From positions 1-18,680 of the forward strand of contig CAMNAT010000007.1 in the NCBI GenBank assembly GCA_946531785.1: a stretch of DNA of 18,680 bases, in the 5' to 3' direction. The translations under genes were made by a program, and so were the position numbers. The notes beneath the pieces were generated by a model that was not told the origin of the DNA, did not search any database, and worked only from the letters and a program-made list of their open reading frames with translations. Positions within the stretch are counted from its first letter, which is position 1; every line of letters begins with the position of its first letter. The stretch comes from an uncultured Oscillospiraceae bacterium (lineage in GTDB: Bacteria > Bacillota > Clostridia > UBA1381). Shown piece after piece: positions 6,166 through 14,891 of this stretch.

Positions 6166-8307
6166 TCATTCATCCTTAAATACTTTTCTTAACGAACTTT
6201 TTACCTGAAGTCTGTTCAGCTTCAGCTTGTTTGACTCATATATACGCGAATAGGTCAGCATGACCTTATCATTGCGCTTTGCGCGCTGCGCGCCGATCAA
6301 AAACCAGTTCCAGAAGCTCGGCGGCATGGTCTCGGTATTTATCATTATATCATGATAGTGTCCCTGGGACTCTACTATCTCTATCGCAAGCTTTGGTATC
6401 ATGTAATTATAGCACTGAGGCTGATTCTTCCTCAGCTCCATAAGCAGCTTGCTGACGCGCTCGGCATACTTTTTGGCATTTACCTGATTATCATACGCGC
6501 CCTGCCATGTGTATACCGCCGTAAGCAGTCTTGCAACCAGCAGCGGTGACGGCTTGTCCTCGGTCTCGGCAAGGATCTCGCGCTTTATCAGCTCATACGA
6601 ATTACGCTGATACGGCTCATAGCCTACCCTTGTGAGCCAGTGCCGGATCTTCTCGGTATCGCGCTGTACCTCCTCGGGCATCTTGCGACGGCGCGCTATG
6701 GTTATACCGTACTTTTCCCAGTCTACATCCGCGTTTTCGGAAATGTATTTTATGCAGCCCATGGATAGCTGCTTGTCCTCAGTCGATGCCTCGATATATG
6801 CGACCAGCTCGTTAAGCTCGTCCCTTGTCCAATCCTTCGGGATCGAGAAGGTGTTCACACCAAAGCCTGTGATGACCTCGGGAACGGCAAGCTCTATAAA
6901 TATCGCAAGATGCTTATGTCTGTTATCGAACATCGTCTTCCAGTCCTCAGCCCCCGATGCGTGCTTCAGATGTACTATGAGGTTCAGCATCAAGTGCTTG
7001 TTCTTATCGCCCATCCCGTCAAGACTCGCGCCGATCTTGTCCATATACCCGGGCAGAGCCGCCATGATCGTCTTTACCTGATCCTCGGGTGCGTCTGCGG
7101 CACGGAACACAGAATCCACATCGTAATCCTCGCCGGCGCAAAGTCTGTCGATACAGTCACCGACATAAATGCTTGTGAGCTTTTCGACCTCTTCATCAAA
7201 GAGCCCGATATTGTCGTACATGACCTTGGTGATCTCGAATTTTACATCAGACATGGAAGGGTCATCAATGTCTTTGAACAGCTCCTTTGCGCGTATCGCA
7301 AATGATCGCTCACCCGCGGAATGCTTGAACTTCAGAAGCTTTGCGCCCATACCGCGGACTGTTGTGTTCTGCGTGAGTGAAAACCAGTCAAGGTATGCTG
7401 CGATCGAATTAAGATCATATTTTGCGTATTCTGCGCGGATCTCGTCAACGCTGAGATTGAACAGGCTGGACTCGGAGACTGCTGAGAAATCTATTGCTCC
7501 GAAATCAACATAGATGCAGTTCTCACGGGTCTCGATAGCCTCGTGCCTTATGTTGTTCCGTCCCTCTATCGTGCCGTGGAACACGATCCTGTCCTGCTTA
7601 TCCGATGGAAGATATACATTATATGTCGATATACCGGTATTTCGTTCAACATCACGCGGCAGTATCCATTTAAGCGCTATGAGATATCTTTCCGTAAGAT
7701 ACTCATCATCCGTACATATACATATGTTTTTAAGATGCTCCGAGGTGAGCATCGTCACCGCATGATTTATGAGATATGTAAGCTCCTTTTTATGCAGCTT
7801 TATAAAGGTCTTTATCTCGTCCTCAAGCCCATCCGGCTTCGGCGGGTTTTCGATTATCGGGAGGTATTTGACAAGCTCCGTCTCCTGCTCCTCCTTGGTG
7901 AGATATGTCCTGAATAACGCTGATGAAAAATACTGCTCCGGAAAGAAATCCTCGCCGTATTCGTCAAAGACCAGCGCGTGGGCGAAAAAGTTGCCCTCGT
8001 CGCCGTTAACATCACAGCCCGCATAGACCGACTGGATCGCGGCAAATCTGCCGTCAGCAAGCCTGATCGTTCTGAAAACCTTCGGGAACATTGCCGGAAC
8101 TGACGGATCGCCCAGCTCCTTTGAATATTCCGTGGTGTCGTTTTTCGGCAGCCTGTAGCCCGCAAATCGGATGAGCTCGGAGATATTTTCTCTCGTCAGT
8201 CCCTGCGAGCATGACCATACCCGCATACCGGACTGATTTGAAAGTCCAAGCTCCGGCACAGCTATCGAATGCTTCACCGAAGTGTATATCATCTGGTATA
8301 CCTTCAT
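6166..8307 (-). CDS. GAP1-N2/GAP1-M domain protein (GTPase-associated protein 1-like), 713 residues
   Basis: The N-terminal ~155 residues match the remembered pattern of the GAP1-N2 domain: a QMIYTSV opening, GYRLP, then SVYAGCDVNGDEGNFFAHALVF (about 93-114), the hallmark being G-x-x-G/E-G-N-[FH]-[FL]-A-H-A-L. The next region (about 170-300) fits GAP1-M, with ILPRDVERNTGISTYNVY at 215-232 and a following GT. The C-terminal ~400 residues are helical and repetitive, and I do not recognise them. The family was named from genomic association with GTPases in predicted NTP-dependent conflict systems; its biochemical activity is not known to me. It has no signal peptide and should be cytoplasmic. 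GGAAGGGG lies about 12 bases before the ATG. It is followed at once by a membrane-protein gene, and no GTPase gene is visible here. The family call is from motif memory, not a search. Confidence 0.72.
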   Translation of the reverse strand: MKVYQMIYTSVKHSIAVPELGLSNQSGMRVWSCSQGLTRENISELIRFAGYRLPKNDTTEYSKELGDPSVPAMFPKVFRTIRLADGRFAAIQSVYAGCDVNGDEGNFFAHALVFDEYGEDFFPEQYFSSALFRTYLTKEEQETELVKYLPIIENPPKPDGLEDEIKTFIKLHKKELTYLINHAVTMLTSEHLKNICICTDDEYLTERYLIALKWILPRDVERNTGISTYNVYLPSDKQDRIVFHGTIEGRNNIRHEAIETRENCIYVDFGAIDFSAVSESSLFNLSVDEIRAEYAKYDLNSIAAYLDWFSLTQNTTVRGMGAKLLKFKHSAGERSFAIRAKELFKDIDDPSMSDVKFEITKVMYDNIGLFDEEVEKLTSIYVGDCIDRLCAGEDYDVDSVFRAADAPEDQVKTIMAALPGYMDKIGASLDGMGDKNKHLMLNLIVHLKHASGAEDWKTMFDNRHKHLAIFIELAVPEVITGFGVNTFSIPKDWTRDELNELVAYIEASTEDKQLSMGCIKYISENADVDWEKYGITIARRRKMPEEVQRDTEKIRHWLTRVGYEPYQRNSYELIKREILAETEDKPSPLLVARLLTAVYTWQGAYDNQVNAKKYAERVSKLLMELRKNQPQCYNYMIPKLAIEIVESQGHYHDIMINTETMPPSFWNWFLIGAQRAKRNDKVMLTYSRIYESNKLKLNRLQVKSSLRKVFKDE

Positions 8308-8337
8308 TGTTTCTGTCTTCCCCTTCCACTTTATATT

Positions 8338-8468
8338 AAAAATAAGAAATAATAAAGAATAGTGAATAAAGAATAAATGTTGATGAAATCCCGACGGGAT
8401 TTCTCCATTTTTTATTAATTATTATTTCTTCTTCATTCTTTATTCTTTTAGATCGCGTATGCGATCGC
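8338..8468. repeat. AT-rich imperfect inverted repeat with a central GAAATCCCG palindrome, likely a dispersed intergenic element
   Basis: This fills the gap between the ABC exporter stop and the GAP1-like gene. The left arm (about 8338-8378) is built of AGAAATAATAAAGAAT and GAATAAAGAATAAATG. The right arm (about 8406-8449) holds the complements ATTATTATTTCTT and CATTCTTTATTCTTT. At the centre is the exact palindrome GAAATCCCGACGGGATTTC (8385-8403). A second hairpin, GATCGC GTAT GCGATC, lies at 8451-8466 beside the stop codon of the exporter gene. It may act as terminator or mRNA stabiliser. The small size, inverted ends and intergenic position suggest a MITE-like or REP-like element, but copy number cannot be seen from one window. 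Confidence 0.5.
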
Positions 8469-10313
8469 TTAGTCTAGTTCTTTGATACCGGTGTACAACT
8501 CGAAGTATCTTCCCTTCATTGCTAGCAGCTCCTCGTGCGTGCCGCGCTCGATTATCTCGCCGTTCTCCAGAACCATGATAGCATCTGAATTGCGTATGGT
8601 CGAGAGCCTGTGCGCGATGACGAAGGTCGTCCTGTTCTCCATGAGCGCGTCCATGCCGCGGTTTATGCTCTGCTCCGTTCTGGTATCAACAGACGAGGTT
8701 GCCTCGTCGAGAATCAGTATCGGTGCCTTTGAGAGCGCGGCTCTTGCTATGTTCAGCAGCTGCCGCTGTCCCTGCGACAGGTTCGCGCCGTCACCGGTGA
8801 GCACAGTGTCATAGCCGTCGGGCATATTCTTTATAAACATGTGCGCGCATGAGGTCATTGCCGCATCGCGTACTTCGGCATCGGTAGCGTCAAGTCGCCC
8901 GTAACGGATATTTTCCATTACGGTACCCGTAAACAGGTGTGTGTCCTGAAGCACCATCGCTATGTTCTCACGCAAAGAATCGCGGTCAATATCGCGGATA
9001 TCGACGCCGTCGATGGTGATAGTACCCTCGTTTACATCATAGAATCGCGTTAACAGGTTGATTATCGTTGTTTTTCCCGCGCCGGTCGAGCCTACAAGCG
9101 CTATTTTCTGACCCGGGTGCGCATACATCGAAATGTTTTTCAGTATCGTCTTATCCTTGTTATAGCCGAATGTGACATTATTTACCACCACATCACCCTT
9201 AACATTTGTAAGCCTTACCTTGTTGCTGTCGTTCTGCGTTTCCGGCTCCTCGTCCATCACCTTGAACACGCGCTCCGCGCCTGCAAGGGCGGACATGATG
9301 ACATTCATCTGATTGGATATCTCGTTTATCGGTCTTGCAAACTGCTTTGAGTAGTTTACAAACACCGTAAGACCGCCGATATCGAGCGCCGCAAAGCTGC
9401 CTGCGCCGATGGTGCCGACACGCGTTAGGAATGCTAAGATCGCGCCTATGAACGCTGTAACGGTATAGCTTATCTGGCTCATGGCGTTCATGCACGGCCC
9501 CATGATGCCGCCGAGGAAGTTTGCGCGGGTCTGATATTCCCTCAGCTCCTCATTGAGCTTTTGGAAATCCTCCTTCGCCTGCTCCTCGTGATTGAATACC
9601 TTTACTACCTTCTGTCCGGTTATCGTTTCCTCGATATACCCGTTCACAGCGCCAAGTGACGACTGCTGAAGGCTGTAGTATTTCCTTGTATGCTTTGTTA
9701 TCGTTCCCGCTACCTTTGCGATCGCGGGAGTGAGTATCAGCGTTACCAACGCAAGCGGCAGATTGGTGATAAGCATAAGCACTATCGTGCCTACAAGTGT
9801 GATAACGCCCGAAAATGTCTGTAATATCGTCGAGTCGAACATCTGACCGATGTTATCGACATCGTTTGTGAACCGGCTCATTATATCGCCGGCGCTGTTG
9901 GTATCATAGTACCTTACATGAAGCTTTTGCAGCTTGCCAAACAGATCATCACGAATACGCTTTAATGTATTCTGCGATACCCTTATCATCGTTCGTGACT
10001 GGATGAAGCTCGAAATAACGCCCGTCATGTACACTATAGCCATGAGCATGAGGCTTGCGATAAGTGTGCTGATCTTCTCGGCAGCATCCACATTCTCGCC
10101 CAGATGGTTTATTATCGGGCGGAGCATGTATGTTCCTGTAAGGTTGGTGCCCGCTGTTATCAATACGCAGGCTATCGAAAGGATCACCTTGCCCTTGTCC
10201 TCGTCAACATATTTCAGCAGCCGCTTTATCGACTGCCCGAGGTCCTTCGGCTTTGATTTTTCACGGAACCGCGCATCTCTGTTGCCCGGTCCTCTTCCCG
10301 GCTGCGGAGGCAT
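8469..10313 (-). CDS. ABC exporter half-transporter, consensus Walker B with degenerate signature (LSQGQ)
   Basis: This is a 614-residue half-transporter with fused membrane and ATPase domains. An N-terminal Pro/Gly/Arg-rich extension (1-~25) precedes six transmembrane helices (about 40-330). The nucleotide-binding domain has Walker A GSTGAGKTT (about 408), signature LSQGQRQLL (about 511), Walker B ILILDEATSSVD with catalytic Glu (about 530-541) and the H-loop IAHRLST. The signature deviates from LSGGQ. It follows the other half-transporter with a one-base TAATG overlap, so the two almost certainly form a heterodimer. Substrate cannot be told from sequence; multidrug, lipid or peptide export are all possible. 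The pair resembles YheH/YheI (BmrD/BmrC) of Bacillus and TM287/288. Confidence 0.92.
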   Translation of the reverse strand: MPPQPGRGPGNRDARFREKSKPKDLGQSIKRLLKYVDEDKGKVILSIACVLITAGTNLTGTYMLRPIINHLGENVDAAEKISTLIASLMLMAIVYMTGVISSFIQSRTMIRVSQNTLKRIRDDLFGKLQKLHVRYYDTNSAGDIMSRFTNDVDNIGQMFDSTILQTFSGVITLVGTIVLMLITNLPLALVTLILTPAIAKVAGTITKHTRKYYSLQQSSLGAVNGYIEETITGQKVVKVFNHEEQAKEDFQKLNEELREYQTRANFLGGIMGPCMNAMSQISYTVTAFIGAILAFLTRVGTIGAGSFAALDIGGLTVFVNYSKQFARPINEISNQMNVIMSALAGAERVFKVMDEEPETQNDSNKVRLTNVKGDVVVNNVTFGYNKDKTILKNISMYAHPGQKIALVGSTGAGKTTIINLLTRFYDVNEGTITIDGVDIRDIDRDSLRENIAMVLQDTHLFTGTVMENIRYGRLDATDAEVRDAAMTSCAHMFIKNMPDGYDTVLTGDGANLSQGQRQLLNIARAALSKAPILILDEATSSVDTRTEQSINRGMDALMENRTTFVIAHRLSTIRNSDAIMVLENGEIIERGTHEELLAMKGRYFELYTGIKELD

Positions 10314-12055
10314 TACGACACCTCCTTCTCGTCTCTATCCATCTGAGAATAGTAGATCTCACGGTATTCCTCGTTTGTTTCTATAAGCTCGGAATGCGTG
10401 CCCTCGCCGACGATGCGTCCATCGTTCAAAACGATTATCTTGTCCGCGTCTACGACTGAGCCGATACGCTGAGCTATGATTATCTTTGTTGTGTCCTTTA
10501 ATGTAGTCGAAAACGCGTGTCTTATCTGCGCCTCGGTCGCGGTATCCACCGCGCTGGTAGAGTCGTCAAGTATAAGTATCTTCGGCTTTTTAAGTAACGC
10601 CCTTGCTATGCAAAGCCTCTGCTTCTGACCGCCGGAAACATTCACGCCGCCCTGACCGAGCTCCATTTTATATCCGTCGGTAAAGGATGTGACGAACCCG
10701 TCCGCCTGCGCCGCACGAGCCGCCTCGCGAAGCTCCTCATCGGTCGCGTCAGCATCGCCCCAGCGCAGATTTTCCTCTATCGTGCCGGAGAACAGCACAT
10801 TCTTCTGCAGCACCATTGCCACACTCTCGCGCAGGTTATAAAGACTGTAGTCCTTTACATTTACGCCGTCTATCAAAACCTCGCCGCTCGTAACATCATA
10901 CAGTCTCGGTATGAGCTGGACGAGCGAGGATTTGCCCGAGCCTGTCGAGCCGATTATACCGAGTATCTTGCCCGGCTCCGCGGTAAAAGATATGTTATCT
11001 AAAACATTGTCCTCGCGGCTCTTGTAATATTTAAACGAAACGTTTCTGAACTCCACTCTGCCGTCCGTTATATGCTTGTCGCGGCATTTCGCGTCCGCGT
11101 CGGAAAGATCGGGAGTGGTGTCTAAAACCTCTGAAATTCTCTTAAATGATGCCAGAGCCCTTGTTGAGCCGATTATGAACATCGATACCATCATCAATGA
11201 GCCGAGTATCTGCACAGTGTACTGCACTATCGCGCTCAATGCGCCGACCTGGATACCGCCCTCGATCACCGAGCCGCCGCCTATCCACAGCACCAGTAGC
11301 GTTGCAGCATTCATCGCGAGCGTCATTACCGGCATTGTGCATACCACTACCTCGAGCGCGCTCAATGCAGTGTTCCTCAGCTCGCCGGAGGCGTTACGGA
11401 ATTTCTCGTTTTCATGGTCATTGCGCACGAACGACTTTATAACGCGGACATTGGTGATGTTCTCCTGCGTTACGGAGTTGAGATCATCAAGCCGCTTCTG
11501 CATCAGCTCAAATCGCGGCATAGCTGTGCGCATGATCAGAAATATTGCTATCGCAAGCACCGGAAGCACCACGAACAGCACCGAGGCGATCCCCGGATTT
11601 ATAGATAACGACATGATCACGCCGCCTATGAGCATTCCCGGCGAGCGCACCGCCATGATAAGTCCCATACGGGTTATGTTCATTATCTGTGTTATGTCGT
11701 TTGTGAGTCTTGTCACAAGCGAGCCTGTCGAGAACCTGTCGATATTTGCAAAGGAAAAATCCTGTACCTTGTCAAATACCGCCTTCCTCAGATCGCTCGA
11801 CGAATTCACCGCCGCCTTTATCGAAAAATAATGACCTAATATGCCGCCCGTTACCTGTATCAGGATACAGCCGAGCATCAGAAGCGCGCGGCGGATTATA
11901 AAGCCCGTACCGGCATCGCTGATTATACCCTGATCTATCATCCCGCCCATGAGCTTTGGGAGAACTATCTCTCCCGCGACCTCGGTGAGCATCAGAAGCG
12001 GACCCAGTATAAAACACAGCCTGTACGGTTTTATAAACCGGAAATATCGTTTCAC
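10313..12055 (-). CDS. ABC exporter half-transporter, degenerate Walker B (LDDSTSAVD), GTG start
   Basis: This 580-residue half-transporter starts at GTG 12055, with AAGGTAAG just upstream. Six transmembrane helices are followed by an ATPase domain with Walker A GSTGSGKSS (about 369), consensus signature VSGGQKQRL (about 472) and Walker B ILILDDSTSAVD (about 492-503). In the Walker B the catalytic Glu is replaced by Asp. This Asp together with the LSQGQ of the partner falls in the same composite ATP site, the pattern of asymmetric heterodimeric exporters. The H-loop region reads IAQRIGSV, so the usual switch His is Gln, another mark of the degenerate site. The gene lies 27 bases after pyrG. 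Confidence 0.92.
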   Translation of the reverse strand: MKRYFRFIKPYRLCFILGPLLMLTEVAGEIVLPKLMGGMIDQGIISDAGTGFIIRRALLMLGCILIQVTGGILGHYFSIKAAVNSSSDLRKAVFDKVQDFSFANIDRFSTGSLVTRLTNDITQIMNITRMGLIMAVRSPGMLIGGVIMSLSINPGIASVLFVVLPVLAIAIFLIMRTAMPRFELMQKRLDDLNSVTQENITNVRVIKSFVRNDHENEKFRNASGELRNTALSALEVVVCTMPVMTLAMNAATLLVLWIGGGSVIEGGIQVGALSAIVQYTVQILGSLMMVSMFIIGSTRALASFKRISEVLDTTPDLSDADAKCRDKHITDGRVEFRNVSFKYYKSREDNVLDNISFTAEPGKILGIIGSTGSGKSSLVQLIPRLYDVTSGEVLIDGVNVKDYSLYNLRESVAMVLQKNVLFSGTIEENLRWGDADATDEELREAARAAQADGFVTSFTDGYKMELGQGGVNVSGGQKQRLCIARALLKKPKILILDDSTSAVDTATEAQIRHAFSTTLKDTTKIIIAQRIGSVVDADKIIVLNDGRIVGEGTHSELIETNEEYREIYYSQMDRDEKEVS

Positions 12056-12082
12056 AAACTTACCTTCTTTACTTACTCAAAC

Positions 12083-13699
12083 TTACTTATTCTTTTTATC
12101 CATTGCCGCCTTTACAAATGCTGAGAACAGCGGATGCGCATGGTTCGGGCGCGACTTGAATTCCGGATGGAACTGCACGCCTATGTAATAGCTGTGTGAC
12201 GGGATCTCTACCATCTCTACAAGCTTCTCGTTCGGCGAGATACCGCTTGCGATAAGTCCCGCCTCGGTAAGCTCCTTCCTGTAAAGGTTGTTGTACTCAT
12301 AACGGTGACGGTGGCGCTCATATATAAGACTGCTGCCGTAAACCTGCTCCGCAAGCGTGCCGGATGCTATCTTACACGGATAAAGCCCCAGACGCATCGT
12401 GCCGCCGAGATCCTCAACATCCTTCTGCTCCGGCATGAGATCGATCACCGGATGCGTTGTGTTAGGATCAAGCTCGCTTGAATGAGCGTCCTTGTAGCCG
12501 AGGACATTTCTCGCATACTCGATCACCGCGATCTGCATTCCGAGACAGATACCGAAATACGGGATATCGTTCTCGCGCGCATACTGCGCCGCGATTATCT
12601 TTCCCTCTACTCCCCTGTCGCCGAAGCCGCCGGGAACGAGGATGCCGTCGCTGCCGGAGAGCAGCTCGTCCACAGTCTCCGGAGTTACCTCCTCGGAGTT
12701 CACCCAGTTTATATTTACATTCGTATGATTCTTTATCCCGCCGTGCTTTAACGCCTCCACGATCGAAATATATGCGTCATGAAGCGATACATACTTGCCG
12801 ACAAGGGAGATAGTAACGCTCTCATCGGATGAAAGCAGCTCCTTTGCAACATCCACCATCGCCTTCCACTCGTCAAGGTTCGGCTTTGTATTCTTCAGGC
12901 CGAGCTTGCGGCAGACAACATTTGCAAAGCCCTCTCTTTCAAGCTCAAGCGGTACCTCATAGAGTGTATCAAGATCAATGTTTTCGATAACGCTGTCCTC
13001 AGATACATTACAGAACAGAGCGATCTTTTCCTTTGTGCCCTCCTCAAGCGGCTTTTCCGTTCTCAGCACGATAACATCCGGCTGGATGCCGAGGCTTAGA
13101 AGCTCCTTAACGCTGTGCTGCGTCGGCTTTGTCTTCTGTTCGCCCGATGATGAAAGATACGGAACGAGAGTTAGATGTATATAGATACAGTTTTCCTTGC
13201 CCACCTCTGTGGCTACCTGTCTTATCGCCTCCAGAAACGGTGTCGACTCGATATCGCCGACAGTTCCGCCGATCTCAGTTATAACAACATCTGTCTCCTG
13301 ATGACGCGCAACGCGGTAAACCCTGTCCTTGATCTCATTGGTAATATGCGGAATGACCTGAACGGTCTTGCCCTCATAGTCGCCGTGGCGCTCCTTATTG
13401 AGCACCGACCAGTATATCTTACCCGTTGTCACATTCGAGTTTATGCTGAGGTTCTCGTCAATAAATCTCTCATAATGTCCGAGATCGAGGTCTGTTTCAG
13501 CGCCGTCGTCGGTAACGAATACCTCACCATGCTGATACGGGCTCAGTGTTCCCGGGTCAACATTTATGTACGGGTCGAACTTCTGCATAGTCACCTTATA
13601 GCCGCGCGCCTTTAAAAGTCTGCCTAATGATGCCGCGGTTATGCCCTTTCCGAGTCCGGAAACAACTCCGCCTGTTACGAAAATATATTTTGTAGCCAT
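12083..13699 (-). CDS. pyrG: CTP synthase (glutamine-hydrolysing)
   Basis: CTP synthase converts UTP, ATP and glutamine to CTP, the last step of pyrimidine nucleotide synthesis. The 538-residue product is full length. The N-terminal synthetase domain opens with KYIFVTGGVVSGLGKG (4-19) and holds KFDPYINVDPGT (40-51) and EIGGTVGDIES (142-152). The C-terminal class I glutaminase has PGGFGDRG (356-363), the nucleophile Cys385 in FGICLGMQ, and His511/Glu513 in QFHPEFKSRP. I chose the ATG at 13699, which gives the canonical N terminus with GGAG 8 bases upstream. An ATG at 13717 would add six residues. It sits 19 bases after the aminotransferase gene and probably shares its transcript, so no separate pyrG leader or attenuator is seen. 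Confidence 0.97.
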   Translation of the reverse strand: MATKYIFVTGGVVSGLGKGITAASLGRLLKARGYKVTMQKFDPYINVDPGTLSPYQHGEVFVTDDGAETDLDLGHYERFIDENLSINSNVTTGKIYWSVLNKERHGDYEGKTVQVIPHITNEIKDRVYRVARHQETDVVITEIGGTVGDIESTPFLEAIRQVATEVGKENCIYIHLTLVPYLSSSGEQKTKPTQHSVKELLSLGIQPDVIVLRTEKPLEEGTKEKIALFCNVSEDSVIENIDLDTLYEVPLELEREGFANVVCRKLGLKNTKPNLDEWKAMVDVAKELLSSDESVTISLVGKYVSLHDAYISIVEALKHGGIKNHTNVNINWVNSEEVTPETVDELLSGSDGILVPGGFGDRGVEGKIIAAQYARENDIPYFGICLGMQIAVIEYARNVLGYKDAHSSELDPNTTHPVIDLMPEQKDVEDLGGTMRLGLYPCKIASGTLAEQVYGSSLIYERHRHRYEYNNLYRKELTEAGLIASGISPNEKLVEMVEIPSHSYYIGVQFHPEFKSRPNHAHPLFSAFVKAAMDKKNK

Positions 13700-13718
13700 T
13701 TGTATTTCTCCAATCAAT

Positions 13719-14891
13719 TTAATCTATATGTCTCTTTACAAAGCGCTCTATCCTTCTCAGCGCTTCCTCTATCGATTCCACCGAATATGCGTATGAGCAG
13801 CGGATGAAGCCCTCGCCGCATTCGCCGAATGCCGTACCCGGCACAACAGCGACCTTTTCCTCCTGCAGGAGCCTGTTACAGAACTCGTCGCTTGTCATCC
13901 CCGTCCGCTTTATACACGGGAATACATAGAACGCGCCCAGCGGCTCAAAGCACGAAAGCCCCATATTCCGGAACCCGTCAACGATAACGCGGCGGCGGTA
14001 ATTGTACTCACAGCGCATATCCTCAACATCGTCGTCGCATGAGCGCAGCGCCTCTATAGCCGCATACTGGCTTGTGGTCGGTGATGACATTATCCCGAAC
14101 TGGTGGATCTTCGTCATCAGCTTTATTATCCGCTCCGGCCCCAGTGCATAGCCGAGTCTCCAGCCGGTCATAGCATAGGTCTTTGAGAAGCCGTTCACAA
14201 CGACCGTTCTGTCATACATGCCCTCTATTGCCGAGAACGGCGTGTGCTTTTCGTCACCGTAGCGCAGCTCGCCGTATATCTCATCGGACAGCACAAGTAT
14301 GTTTGTATCCTTCAGCACCTCCGCAATCGCTTCAAGATCCTTACGGCTCATGACCGCGCCGGTGGGATTGTTTGGGAACGGCAGGATAAGCAGCTTTGTC
14401 TTATCCGTTATCTTTGCCCTCAGCTCATCGGGAGTGATGCGGAACTCGTTTTCCTCTTTCGTTTCCAGCGTTACGGGAACTCCGCCCGCCATGATCGTAA
14501 GCGGCTTGTAGCAGACAAAGCACGGCTCGGGGATGATGACCTCATCACCGGGGCACACCACAGCCCTTATCATAGCGTCTATCGCCTCCGATCCGCCGAC
14601 AGATATCAGCACCTGTGACTTCGGATCGTAGGTGACATTGTATTTCCTCATATTATAATTAACTATCTCCTCGCGCAGCTCCATGAGTCCGCTGTTTGCG
14701 GTATAGTAGGTCTTGCCGCTCTCAAGGCTGTATATGCCCGCCTCGCGTATCGCCCACGGCGTTACAAAGTCCGGCTCGCCGACGCCCAATGATATCGCGT
14801 CCTTCATGGTCGCGACAACATCAAAAAACTTTCTTATCCCCGACGGCGCGAGCTGATCGACGGTAGGGTTTATCAGATTTTCGTAATTCAT
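13719..14891 (-). CDS. PLP-dependent aminotransferase, class I/II
   Basis: This cytoplasmic fold-type I aminotransferase has 390 residues, normal length. Visible motifs are GVGEPDF (36-42) for substrate, PNNPTGAV (173-180), SDEIYGEL (202-209) with the cofactor-binding Asp and Tyr, the PLP lysine in NGFSKTYAMTGWRLGY (Lys237), and FIRCSYA with the carboxylate-binding Arg365. This is the AspC/PatA-like subgroup often found beside an Lrp/AsnC gene in Firmicutes. The amino acid used (aspartate, aromatic, alanine or branched-chain) cannot be told. Its ATG overlaps the regulator stop by ATGA, so the two are translated together. Confidence 0.93.
   Translation of the reverse strand: MNYENLINPTVDQLAPSGIRKFFDVVATMKDAISLGVGEPDFVTPWAIREAGIYSLESGKTYYTANSGLMELREEIVNYNMRKYNVTYDPKSQVLISVGGSEAIDAMIRAVVCPGDEVIIPEPCFVCYKPLTIMAGGVPVTLETKEENEFRITPDELRAKITDKTKLLILPFPNNPTGAVMSRKDLEAIAEVLKDTNILVLSDEIYGELRYGDEKHTPFSAIEGMYDRTVVVNGFSKTYAMTGWRLGYALGPERIIKLMTKIHQFGIMSSPTTSQYAAIEALRSCDDDVEDMRCEYNYRRRVIVDGFRNMGLSCFEPLGAFYVFPCIKRTGMTSDEFCNRLLQEEKVAVVPGTAFGECGEGFIRCSYAYSVESIEEALRRIERFVKRHID

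Noticed and set aside
8308..8468. Region considered as a CRISPR fragment or attachment site
   Set aside because: There are no regularly spaced direct repeats with unique spacers, and no integrase or tRNA nearby; the symmetry is inverted, not direct.
11076..11831. 251-codon plus-strand frame opposite the ABC half-transporter
   Set aside because: It lies wholly within a firmly identified gene. The translation is low-complexity Ser/Ile/Thr-rich and reflects reverse-complemented membrane helices.
12056..12082. Three ACTTAC copies between pyrG and the exporter genes considered as an operator
   Set aside because: The gap is only 27 bases and holds the exporter's ribosome binding site; the short repeat is easily chance and no promoter follows it.
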